From contig DATLQA010000070.1 in assembly GCA_035535495.1 (NCBI GenBank), positions 1 through 19,361 on the forward strand: a DNA stretch of 19,361 nucleotides, given 5' to 3'. Position 1 is the first letter of the stretch. Each line of letters begins with the position of its first letter. A program made the position numbers and the translations under genes. This document shows, piece by piece, positions 6,810 through 13,934 of the stretch. The DNA is from DASUZB01 sp035535495 (GTDB lineage Bacteria > Actinomycetota > CALGFH01). The notes under the pieces were generated by a model that was not told the origin of the DNA, searched no databases, and worked only from the letters and a program-made list of their open reading frames with translations.

Positions 6810-7922
6810 CTACAGGTTGCCTCGGGCCTCCTGCTCGCGTTCCAGCGCGACGAACAACGCCTTGAAGTTGCCCTCGCCGAAGCCACGAGAACCGTGGCGC
6901 TCGATCATCTCGAAGAAGACGGTGGGCCGGTCCTGGTTCATCTTGGTGAAGATCTGCAGCAGGTAGCCCTCGTCGTCGCGGTCGGCGAGGATGCCGAGGT
7001 CCTTCAGGGCCTCGACGTCCAGCTCCAGGTCGGCGAAGCGGCCGGCAAGGTCGTGGTAGTAGGTGTCGGGCACCCGCATGAACTGGATGCCGCGGTCGCG
7101 CAGCGCACGGACGGTGGCGACGATGTCGGGGGTGGCCAGGGCGAGGTGCTGCACCCCGGGGCCGCGGTAGAACTCCAGGTACTCGTCGATCTGGCTCTTG
7201 CGCTTGCCCTTGGCCGGCTCGTTGATGGGGAACTTGACGCGGCCGGTGCCGTCCCAGGCGACCTTGCTCATCAGCGCCGAGTACTCGGTCGAGATGGCTT
7301 CGTCGGAGAAGTGCACCAGCTGGGTGAAACCCATCACCCTTTCGTAGAACTCGACCCAGGAGTCCATCTTGCCCAGCTCGACGTTGCCGACCGCGTGGTC
7401 GATGTTGGCCAGGCCCACCGCCGGGAGGGTCTCGGCCACCGTCTCCCAGGCCACGTAGCCGGGGGCGTGCGGCCCGTGGTAGTCGCTCCGGTCCACCAGC
7501 GAGTGGATGGTGTCGCCGTAGGTGGCGATCGCCGCCCGGCGCAGGATGCCGTGGTCGTCCTTGAGCTCCTCGGGGTCGTCGACCGGGGTGGCGCCGCGCT
7601 CGACCGCCGCGTAGAAGGCCCGCTCGGCGTCGAGCACGCCGAGGCCGACGTCGCGCACCCCGTCGCCGTGCCTGGTGACGTGCTCGGTGATGGGGGAGTG
7701 CGGGGTGAGGGCGGTGGTCAGCACCAGCCGGATGTCGCCCTGGCCGAGGACGTAGGAGGCACGGTCACGCACGCCGGTCTCCGGGCCCGCGTAGGCGATC
7801 GGCTGGAAGCCGTACCCGGTGCGGTAGAAGTGGGCGGCCTGGCGGGCGTTGCCCACCCAGAACTCGACCGCGTCGAACCCGGTCAGGGCGAGCGGGTCGC
7901 CAGCGGGGTGCGGGTGGGGCAT
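6810..7922 (-). CDS. hpd: 4-hydroxyphenylpyruvate dioxygenase
   Basis: The 370-residue enzyme converts 4-hydroxyphenylpyruvate to homogentisate, the substrate of the next gene. It has the two-domain vicinal-oxygen-chelate build. The Fe(II) facial triad is His176 (NIDHAVGN), His259 (VQHLAL) and Glu338 (FFEMIER), matching known HPPD spacing. The C-terminal gate helix (GSRGFGEGNFKALF) is present. The ATG at 7920-7922 is preceded by AGAGGAG at seven bases. The frame remains open for 217 codons upstream, but that part is antisense to the regulator gene and is not HPPD-like. hpd is first in the hpd-hmgA operon and is transcribed divergently from an Lrp/AsnC regulator. Confidence 0.95.
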   Translation of the reverse strand: MPHPHPAGDPLALTGFDAVEFWVGNARQAAHFYRTGYGFQPIAYAGPETGVRDRASYVLGQGDIRLVLTTALTPHSPITEHVTRHGDGVRDVGLGVLDAERAFYAAVERGATPVDDPEELKDDHGILRRAAIATYGDTIHSLVDRSDYHGPHAPGYVAWETVAETLPAVGLANIDHAVGNVELGKMDSWVEFYERVMGFTQLVHFSDEAISTEYSALMSKVAWDGTGRVKFPINEPAKGKRKSQIDEYLEFYRGPGVQHLALATPDIVATVRALRDRGIQFMRVPDTYYHDLAGRFADLELDVEALKDLGILADRDDEGYLLQIFTKMNQDRPTVFFEMIERHGSRGFGEGNFKALFVALEREQEARGNL

Positions 7923-8039
7923 ACGAGCGCTCCTCTCGGTCGGCCAGCAGGGCTCGACCGTGGCGCTGCCCGTAGGGCCGCTTTGCCCCGACCGAGCTGA
8001 GATTCTCTCTCCATCCTCCCCCCGTTGCCTCGACTCGTC

Positions 8040-8064
8040 CATATCATGGTGACAAGTCGATACG
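8040..8064. promoter_or_regulatory. Candidate operator between hpd and the Lrp-family gene
   Basis: CATATCA (8040-8046) and CGATACG (8058-8064) form an imperfect inverted repeat (5 of 7 positions) with an 11-bp spacer. The patch is relatively AT-rich inside the 162-bp divergent region and lies just before the regulator's ribosome-binding site. Lrp/AsnC proteins usually bind such degenerate palindromes and control their own gene and its divergent neighbour. No strong -35/-10 pair was found on either strand. Confidence 0.3.
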
Positions 8065-8084
8065 TTTTGGGAGGGAGCGTGCCC

Positions 8085-8591
8085 ATGAGTGACAGTCCGT
8101 CCAATGCCCGCATCGGCAGCGCTGGGCGCGCTGGACGATCCGCCGTCGAGCTCGACCCGGTCCACCGCCGCATGCTCGAGGTCCTCCGCGCCGACGGCCG
8201 CATCTCGGTCGCCGCCCTCGCCGACCAGGTGGGCGTCTCCCGGGCCAACGCCTACGGCCGGCTGGAGTGGCTCCGCGCCCGCGAGGTGGTCCAGGGCTTC
8301 AGCGCACGGGTGGACAGCCGCCGCATCGGCCTCGGCATCACCGCGCTGATCCTCGCCTCGGTGCGCCAGCCGGCCTGGCCGCGCCTGCGCGAGCCGCTCG
8401 CCGCCATGCCCGAGCTGGAGTACTGCGCCATCACCACCGGCCCGCACGACCTGATCATGCTGGTCCGCGTGGCCGACGTGGAGACGCTCAGGGACGTGAT
8501 CCTCAACCGCCTCCAGGCGATGCCCGACGTGCAGTCGACCCAGACCGTGTTCGTGCTCGACGAGCTGGTGCACCGCCCGTTCGTGCTGTGA
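8085..8591 (+). CDS. Lrp/AsnC-family transcriptional regulator (likely of hpd-hmgA)
   Basis: The 168-residue protein has the two-part Lrp/AsnC build. Residues about 25-75 hold the winged helix (LDPVHRRMLEVLRADGRIS then VAALADQVGVSRANAYGRLEWL), and residues about 80-160 the RAM/ligand-binding domain that forms octamers. The conserved GPHDLIMLVRV strand of the effector site is present. Its divergent arrangement with hpd suggests it controls tyrosine catabolism and senses tyrosine or a catabolite; this is inference. The ATG at 8085 is used because GGGAGGG at 8069-8075 lies nine bases upstream; a GTG at 8079 is too close to that site. The first 20 residues are a flexible Ser/Gly/Ala-rich arm. Confidence 0.88.
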   Translation: MSDSPSNARIGSAGRAGRSAVELDPVHRRMLEVLRADGRISVAALADQVGVSRANAYGRLEWLRAREVVQGFSARVDSRRIGLGITALILASVRQPAWPRLREPLAAMPELEYCAITTGPHDLIMLVRVADVETLRDVILNRLQAMPDVQSTQTVFVLDELVHRPFVL

Positions 8592-8638
8592 CCGGCGACC
8601 GCGCGCCGATGCCGCCGCCAGACCCGACAGGAGCAGCC

Positions 8639-9019
8639 ATGGCCCTCGCCCCCGGCCTGCGAGCCGGCTTCGACCACACCGTCGCCGACCAGGACACGGC
8701 GGTCGCGCTGGGCAGCGGCGACGTGCCCGTGCTCGGCACCCCCCGCGTGCTCGCGCTGGCCGAGCGGGCCACGGTGGCCGCCGTGGCCGGCGCCATCGGT
8801 CCCGGCGCCACCACCGTCGGCACCCGGGTCGAGCTGGAGCACCTCGCCGCCAGCGTCGTCGGCGCGGCCGTCCGGGTGACGGCCGAGCTGGAGCGGGTCG
8901 ACGGCCGCCGGCTCGAGTTCGCGGTGGAGCTGCGCGACGGCGCCCGCCTGGCGGCCCGCGGCCGCGTCACCCGGGTGCTGGTCGACCGCGACGCGTTCCT
9001 GGCGACCGCCGCCCGCTGA
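8639..9019 (+). CDS. FlK-like hotdog-fold thioesterase
   Basis: This 126-residue hotdog protein aligns with fluoroacetyl-CoA thioesterase FlK. The FlK catalytic residues Thr42, Glu50, Gly69 and His76 correspond here to Thr34, Glu42, Gly61 and His68, with identical spacing (Thr+8=Glu, Gly+7=His). It likely hydrolyses a small acyl-CoA. FlK specificity for fluoroacetate should not be assumed, since many relatives are of unknown substrate. The ATG at 8639 follows AGGAG by five bases. It lies 47 bp after the Lrp-family gene on the same strand, so the two may be co-transcribed, which hints at a detoxifying or acyl-CoA-sparing role tied to the same stimulus. Confidence 0.8.
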   Translation: MALAPGLRAGFDHTVADQDTAVALGSGDVPVLGTPRVLALAERATVAAVAGAIGPGATTVGTRVELEHLAASVVGAAVRVTAELERVDGRRLEFAVELRDGARLAARGRVTRVLVDRDAFLATAAR

Positions 9020-9135
9020 CCGCCGGCCGACCAGCGCTCGCCGATCGGCTTCGCGGGTAGACTCGCGCCACCGAAGCTCCTCCTGGGCGAGGAAGTCCCG
9101 CCCGTCGCCATGCCGCCACCTCCGGGAACGCAGCC

Positions 9136-10527
9136 ATGCCGATCGACGACCAAGGGCTCGCCCGTGGCCTCCAGCGGCTGCGTGCCATCGCCACCGACAC
9201 CAGGCACGACGGCCTGGCGGGCGCGTTGCAGGACGTGGTCGCGGCCACCGCGGCCGTGTTCGGCGTCGACGGGGTCGCGCTGAGCCTGCTCGACGAGCAG
9301 GACGTGCTGCGCTGGGTGGCCGCCAGCGACCCCGCCGTCGAGCTGGTCGAACGCGCCCAGCTCGAGCTCGGCGAGGGTCCCTGCCTGGAGGCGGTCGCCA
9401 GCGACCGGGTGGTGGCCACCGCCGACCTGGCCGGCGACGGCCGCTGGTCGCGGACCGGCACGATCGCCCGCCACCACCGCCTGCGGGCGGTGCTGGCCGC
9501 CCCGATCCGGGTCGATGAGGTGCCGATGGGCAGCCTCAGCCTCTACGCCAGGGAGGTCCGCCGCTGGAGCGGGGCCGACCTGCAGGCGGTCGAGGCCTAC
9601 GCCGCGGTCGTCGCCGACCTGCTGGTCGCCGAGCTGGACCGTGAGGAGCGCGGCGAGGCGGTCGGGCAGCTCGAGCACGCGCTGCTCTCCCGGGTGCTGG
9701 TCGAGCAGGCCAAGGGCGTGCTCATGGCCCGCCTCGGCCTCGGGTCGCGGCCGGCCTTCGAGCATCTCCGCCGCCAGGCCCGCGAGCAGCGCCGCAAGCT
9801 CGACGAGGTCGCCCGCGAGGTGCTGGCCACCACCCAGCTCGACCAGGCCGGTGTCGGCATGGCTGACGCGGAAGACGACTGGCGCCGCCGGCCGCGCGCC
9901 GACCGCCGGCGCCATCCCGGGCCGGAAGGCGAGCCGGTGACCCGGCTGACCCTGCTCGCCGCGGTCACCGACGCGGCCCTGGCCGACCTGGACCTGGACG
10001 GCGTCCTGGTCGAGGTGCTGGAGCAGGTCCGCGCCGTGCTCGAAGTCGACCAGGCCACCGTGCTGCTGCTCACCGGCGACGGCCAGGAGCTCGAGGTGCG
10101 CGCCTCGGTCGGGCGGCTCGACGACAAGATCCGCCGCGGCATGCGCGTGGCGCTCGGCGCCGGCGTGGCCGGGCGGATCGCGGCGGTGGGCGCCGGGCTC
10201 CTGGTCGAGGACCTGGACGAGGTCGACCTGGCCAACACCGTGCTGCGCGACGCCGGGCTGCGCTGCGCGGCCGGGGTGCCGCTCCTGGCCAGGGGGCGGC
10301 TGCTCGGCGTCCTGCACGTCGGCACGCGCGTCCCGAACGGGGTCGGCCTCGACACCCTGGAGCGGCTCGGCGTGGTGGCCGAGCCGCTCGCGCTCGCGAT
10401 CGAGCACGCCAGGCGCTTCCAGGCCGGGCGGGCCACCGGCCAGGTGGCCCGGGCAGATCGGCGGGCCCGCACCGCCGTCGAGGGCCGCCAGGGCACCGCG
10501 GCCGACCGGAGACCGCCGGCCGGCTAG
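9136..10527 (+). CDS. GAF-ANTAR-GAF sensor / RNA-binding antiterminator
   Basis: The 463-residue frame contains a GAF domain (about 25-168), an ANTAR domain (about 175-236, with LLSRVLVEQAKGVLMARLG and the later AFEHLRRQAREQRRKL) and a second GAF domain (about 275-428). ANTAR domains bind twin RNA hairpins and prevent transcription termination; in actinobacteria they normally sit at the C-terminus behind one GAF. Here a charged linker (240-268) leads into a second GAF of the type usually found ahead of SpoIIE phosphatases, but no phosphatase or kinase follows and the last 35 residues are Arg/Ala-rich. A GTG at 9937 (residue 268), with GGAAGG seven bases upstream, could start a separate second-GAF protein. 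No clear promoter; TAGACT at 9058-9063 could be a -10. The stop overlaps the stop of the convergent next gene. Confidence 0.8.
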   Translation: MPIDDQGLARGLQRLRAIATDTRHDGLAGALQDVVAATAAVFGVDGVALSLLDEQDVLRWVAASDPAVELVERAQLELGEGPCLEAVASDRVVATADLAGDGRWSRTGTIARHHRLRAVLAAPIRVDEVPMGSLSLYAREVRRWSGADLQAVEAYAAVVADLLVAELDREERGEAVGQLEHALLSRVLVEQAKGVLMARLGLGSRPAFEHLRRQAREQRRKLDEVAREVLATTQLDQAGVGMADAEDDWRRRPRADRRRHPGPEGEPVTRLTLLAAVTDAALADLDLDGVLVEVLEQVRAVLEVDQATVLLLTGDGQELEVRASVGRLDDKIRRGMRVALGAGVAGRIAAVGAGLLVEDLDEVDLANTVLRDAGLRCAAGVPLLARGRLLGVLHVGTRVPNGVGLDTLERLGVVAEPLALAIEHARRFQAGRATGQVARADRRARTAVEGRQGTAADRRPPAG

Positions 10528-12203
10528 ATGCCGGTGGTGGCGCGCGGGTAGGCGACCTTCGGGTCGGTGGCGACGTTGACCAGGTAGGGGACGCCGGCGT
10601 CGAACGCCCGGCGGAGCGCCGGGCCGATCCCGTCCGGTGAGGTGACCAGCTCGCCCGCGCCGCCGAGGGCGCGCACCACCTGGTCGTAGCGGCAGGCCGG
10701 CTGCAGGTCGGCGGCGACGTCGTAGCCGAACAGGAGCTGCATCGGGTGCTTCTCGAGCCCCCAGATGCCGTTGTTGCCGACCACCATGACCACCGGCAGG
10801 CGGTGGCGGACCAGGGTGTCGACGTCCATCAGGGAGAAGCCGGCGGCGCCGTCGCCGAGCAGCAGCACCACCTGGGCGGACGGCCGTGCCAGGCGGGCGG
10901 CGATGGCGTAGCCCAGGCCGGTGCCGAGGCAGCCGTACGGCCCCGGGTCGAGCCAGCCGCCCGGGTTGGGCGGCTCCACGTAGCGGCCGGCGAAGGAGAC
11001 GAAGTCGCCGCCGTCGCCGATCACCACCGCGTCGGCGGCCAGCAGGCGGCGCAGCTCGCCGTAGACCCGCGCGGGGTGGATCGGATCGGCCTCGCTGGCC
11101 AGCAGCTGCTGGTCGCGGGCTGCCGCCTCGGCGGCGGCGGCCCGCAGGCGCTCCAGCCAGGCGCCGTGGTCGGGGCGGGACGGGCGGGCGGTGGCCGCCT
11201 CGACCAGGCCGTCGAGCACCGCGGTGAGGTCGCCGGCGGCCGCCCCCGCCAGCTCCACGTGCCTGGCGAGCTGGCCGGGGGCGTCGGCCAGGTGGACCAC
11301 CTTGGCCGGGGGCGCTCCTTCGCGGCCGCCGAACGAGCCGTAGCCGAGCCGGAAGTCCAGCGGCGCACCGGCCACCAGCACCAGGTCCGCTTGGCCGAAG
11401 GCGAGCGAGCGGGCCCGCGTCACCACCAGGCCGGCGTCGGGCGGGATCACGCCCCTGCCCATGCCGTTGGCGATCACCGGCAGCCCCAGCGTGCTGGCCG
11501 CGCGGCGGGCGGCCTCCTCGGCCCGGTCGGCCCACACGTCGGAGCCGAGCACCAGCACCGGCCGCTCGGCCTCGCCGAGCAGGGCGGCGACACCGGCCAG
11601 CGCGTCCGGGTCGGGGGCGGCCGGCTGGCGCAGCGGCGGCGGCGGCGCCGGCGCGCTGCCGACGGAGAAGAGCTGGTCCATCGGCACGTCGAGGAAGACC
11701 GGGCCGCGGTGGGGGGTGGCGGCCAGGGTGAGCGCCCGGTCGACCTCCCCGGCCAGGGCGGCCACCTCGTGGACGGTGCCGGCGTGCTTGGTGACCGGCG
11801 CCAGCAGCGGCGGGTGGTCGAGTTCCTGCAGCGCCCCGGTGCCCCAGCGGCCGGCGGGCGCGCGCCCGCCGAGGACCAGCACGGGCGAGCCGTTGAAGTG
11901 GGCGGTGGTGACCGCGCTGACGCCGTTGGTCACGCCCGGGCCCGCCGTCAGCACCGCCAGGCCGGGCCGGCGGGTGAGCTTGGCGGTGGCCTCGGCCGCG
12001 AACACGGCGGTCTGCTCGTGCCTGACGTCGACCAGGCGCATCGGCGGGTCGGCCTTGACGGCGCCGTCGTAGAGCGGGAACACGTGCGCGCCGGACAGGG
12101 TGAACATCTCCTCGACGCCGTGCTGCCTGGCCACCGTGACGGCCAGCCCGCCCCCGTGGCCTTCGAGCGTGGTCGCGGGCTCAACCCGGGCGGCGTCGCT
12201 CAC
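10524..12203 (-). CDS. ThDP-dependent acetolactate-synthase-like enzyme
   Basis: The 559-residue protein has the three domains of the acetolactate synthase / 2-hydroxyacyl-CoA lyase / oxalyl-CoA decarboxylase family. The N-terminal pyrimidine-binding domain includes the activating Glu63 (RHEQ). A central domain follows, and the C-terminal pyrophosphate-binding domain has the Mg-ThDP motif from GDG at 450-452 to Asn-Asn at 477-478. No small regulatory subunit (ilvN) or other branched-chain gene is nearby, so a biosynthetic acetolactate synthase is less likely than a catabolic or lyase-type relative; the substrate is open. The GTG at 12201-12203 is supported by AGAAGGGA at about seven bases. 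It converges on the GAF-ANTAR-GAF gene, and the two stop codons overlap at 10524-10527. Confidence 0.85.
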   Translation of the reverse strand: MSDAARVEPATTLEGHGGGLAVTVARQHGVEEMFTLSGAHVFPLYDGAVKADPPMRLVDVRHEQTAVFAAEATAKLTRRPGLAVLTAGPGVTNGVSAVTTAHFNGSPVLVLGGRAPAGRWGTGALQELDHPPLLAPVTKHAGTVHEVAALAGEVDRALTLAATPHRGPVFLDVPMDQLFSVGSAPAPPPPLRQPAAPDPDALAGVAALLGEAERPVLVLGSDVWADRAEEAARRAASTLGLPVIANGMGRGVIPPDAGLVVTRARSLAFGQADLVLVAGAPLDFRLGYGSFGGREGAPPAKVVHLADAPGQLARHVELAGAAAGDLTAVLDGLVEAATARPSRPDHGAWLERLRAAAAEAAARDQQLLASEADPIHPARVYGELRRLLAADAVVIGDGGDFVSFAGRYVEPPNPGGWLDPGPYGCLGTGLGYAIAARLARPSAQVVLLLGDGAAGFSLMDVDTLVRHRLPVVMVVGNNGIWGLEKHPMQLLFGYDVAADLQPACRYDQVVRALGGAGELVTSPDGIGPALRRAFDAGVPYLVNVATDPKVAYPRATTGI

Positions 12204-12287
12204 GATCGGGTCCCTTCTGCTGATCGACTGGTCGGCACGATGCTACCCGGGCGCCCGCCGGGCCTGACGCGAAGCGGTGCGGGTCGG

Positions 12288-13196
12288 TCAGGCGGCCGGC
12301 CCGCCGAGCTCGGCGAGGCGGGAGCGGGCCCCGTCGAGCGGGGAGGCGGCCCGGTCGATGCCGGCCCACGGGTCCGGCTGCGCGAGCCGGTCGGCGATGT
12401 TGCGGACCGTGTGCCGCCGCGGGTCGAACTCGTCCAGCTCCGACCAGTCGAGCGGGACCGAGACCGGCGCGCCCGGCAGCGCCCGGACGGCATACGGCGC
12501 GGCCATGGTCTGGGCGTAGCCGTTGCGGCCGATGTCGAGGTAGAGGCGGCCGTGCCGGTCGGCGATCCGCGCCTCGGTGGCCAGCTCCTCCGGGTGGCGC
12601 GCGGCCAGGACCTCGGTGACGGCGATGCTGAAGATCTTCACCGGGTCGGTCTCCTCGGCGGGGACCAGCGGCACCACCACGTGCAGGCCGCGCGACCCGC
12701 TGGACTTGAGGAACGAGGGCAGCCCGAGCTCGTCGAGCAGCTGGTGCAGTGACGCCGCCGCCAGTCGCAGCACCCGCGGGTCGTCCGAGGCCGGGTCGAG
12801 GTCGAAGACCAGCTGGTCGGGCTGGTAGATCGCGGGCGCGCGGCTGAGCCAGACGTGCGGGGTGATGCAGGCCTGGTTGGCCAGGTAGGCGAGGTCGTCG
12901 GCGCCGCGGCAGACCACATAGGTGACCTCTTCGCGGGTGGTGGCCGTCCGGGTGCGGCGGTTCGGCGCGGTGACCCGCTCGATCCAGTCGGGGAAGTAGT
13001 CGCCGATCTGCTTCTGCAGGAAGCCGCCGCGGCCGATCCCGTTGGGGAACCGCTGCATGGTGACCGGCCGGCCGCTGACCAGCGGCAGCATCAGCGGGGC
13101 GACGGTCAGGTAGTAGTCGGCCAGCTCCGCCTTGGTGATGCCGTCCTCCGGGAACAGCACCTTGTCCGGATGGCTGAGCTTCACCCGGTCGGTCAC
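12288..13196 (-). CDS. LigD-type primase-polymerase (stand-alone PolDom)
   Basis: The 302-residue protein is the polymerase domain of the LigD NHEJ enzyme as a separate gene (archaeo-eukaryotic primase fold). The catalytic acids are Asp132 and Asp134 (FDLDP) and Asp221 (YLDIGRN). The nucleotide-binding loop SSGSRGLHVVVPL places His172 in its usual spot. The N-terminal LSHPDKVLFPEDGITK is the family signature. Such enzymes fill gaps and add ribonucleotides at double-strand breaks, usually with Ku and a ligase. Neither ku nor a ligase domain is in the window. The GTG at 13194-13196 overlaps the TGA of the upstream YCII gene (GTGA), and there is no independent ribosome-binding site, so translation is coupled. 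Confidence 0.9.
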   Translation of the reverse strand: MTDRVKLSHPDKVLFPEDGITKAELADYYLTVAPLMLPLVSGRPVTMQRFPNGIGRGGFLQKQIGDYFPDWIERVTAPNRRTRTATTREEVTYVVCRGADDLAYLANQACITPHVWLSRAPAIYQPDQLVFDLDPASDDPRVLRLAAASLHQLLDELGLPSFLKSSGSRGLHVVVPLVPAEETDPVKIFSIAVTEVLAARHPEELATEARIADRHGRLYLDIGRNGYAQTMAAPYAVRALPGAPVSVPLDWSELDEFDPRRHTVRNIADRLAQPDPWAGIDRAASPLDGARSRLAELGGPAA

Positions 13197-13798
13197 GACG
13201 GCCGCCCGCCGAACTGCCAGTCGTGGATCTCGACGTCCGCGTACATCCCGGCCTTCGCGTAGGGCTCGCCTGCCAGCATCGCCTCGACGGCGGCGCGGTC
13301 GGGCAGCTCGACCAGCATGGCGCTGCCGACCCATTCGGTGCCGTCGTCGGAGAGCAACGGGCCGCGCTCGATGAAGCAGTCGCGGTAGCCCTCCTCGACG
13401 AAGTAGCGCCGGTGCTCGGAGAGCAGGCGGTCGCGGGTCGCGTTCATGCCTGGCTTGCCGTGGCCGAGGATCAGGAAGCGCCGGTTCGCCGAGGCATCCC
13501 CCTGGTAGTCCCACATGGTGCCGCCCAGCGCGTTGCGCCAGCGGCGCACCAGGACGTCGGCGAACACGCCGGCCCGGTGGTAGGGCTCCTCGAAGGCGAA
13601 CACCCGCGCCGCGGCGGCGTCGGGCAGGTCGACCATGTGCATGCTGCCGGTCGCCGCCGTCCGGTCCGCGGTCAGCGTCGGGCCCCTGGCGATCATCGCG
13701 TCGGCATACCCGTCCATGAACGACCAGTGCGCCTCGGCGAGCTCCGCCCGGAGCGTCCCGCTGTCTGGCCGGTCGCGACCGTAGATGAAGAATTCCAC
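13193..13798 (-). CDS. Tandem YCII-domain protein
   Basis: The 201-residue protein contains two copies of the YCII fold (dimeric alpha-beta barrel), about residues 1-88 and 107-195. They share the pattern ARGP/ERGP, then a VDLPD/VELPD strand and EPYHRAGVFADV/EPYAKAGMYADV, so the gene arose by duplication. YCII proteins are small and mostly uncharacterised; a His after the first strand (His24 and His129 here) is often proposed as the active residue. One chain with two domains would mimic the usual homodimer. The GTG at 13796-13798 has GGGAGAG six bases upstream. The stop overlaps the start of the LigD-type polymerase gene, so both are made together. Confidence 0.8.
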   Translation of the reverse strand: MEFFIYGRDRPDSGTLRAELAEAHWSFMDGYADAMIARGPTLTADRTAATGSMHMVDLPDAAAARVFAFEEPYHRAGVFADVLVRRWRNALGGTMWDYQGDASANRRFLILGHGKPGMNATRDRLLSEHRRYFVEEGYRDCFIERGPLLSDDGTEWVGSAMLVELPDRAAVEAMLAGEPYAKAGMYADVEIHDWQFGGRPS

Positions 13799-13818
13799 GT
13801 GAGACTCTCCCCTGTTCT

Positions 13819-13854
13819 CCGGGGGGCTACCGCTCCGCTCCTTGAGCCCCCCGG
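13819..13854. terminator. 10-bp perfect hairpin upstream of the YCII-polymerase operon
   Basis: CCGGGGGGCT and AGCCCCCCGG pair perfectly with a 16-nt loop. The hairpin lies 20 bp upstream of the YCII start and about 80 bp downstream of the preceding gene's stop, all on the minus strand. It is most simply a terminator for the preceding gene, without a T-tract. An attenuator or operator in the YCII leader is the alternative. Next to it, GGACCCCG occurs twice (13853-13860, 13881-13888) and CCGGTTCGG twice (13858-13866, 13873-13881). Confidence 0.4.
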
Positions 13855-13934
13855 ACCCCGGTTCGGCGTCGGCCGGTTCGGGACCCCGAGCCTAGCGGAC
13901 CCGCCGCCATCCTGGTGCCCGGTGGGGATCGGCG

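Noticed and set aside
5785..6966. Plus-strand open frame of 393 codons
   Set aside because: Mirror frame of hmgA and the end of hpd; Val/Ala/Gly/Asp-rich shadow composition.
7923..8573. N-terminal extension of hpd
   Set aside because: The frame is open upstream, but it runs antisense through the Lrp-family gene and lacks HPPD similarity. The ATG at 7920-7922 has a good ribosome-binding site.
9078..9093. Small hairpin (TCCTC/GAGGA, 6-nt loop) upstream of the GAF-ANTAR-GAF gene as an ANTAR RNA target
   Set aside because: Known ANTAR targets are paired hairpins with an A at loop position 1 and a G at position 4. Only one hairpin is seen here and its loop starts with C.
8503..11535. Minus-strand open frame of 1010 codons
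   Set aside because: It is antisense to the regulator's end, the thioesterase and the GAF-ANTAR-GAF genes and out of frame with the ThDP enzyme. Its composition is Arg/Gly/Pro/Ala-rich with no domain. Long shadow frames are common at this GC content.
10746..12752. Plus-strand open frame of 668 codons
   Set aside because: Antisense to the ThDP-enzyme and LigD-polymerase genes, which have clear catalytic motifs; low-complexity composition and no recognisable motif.
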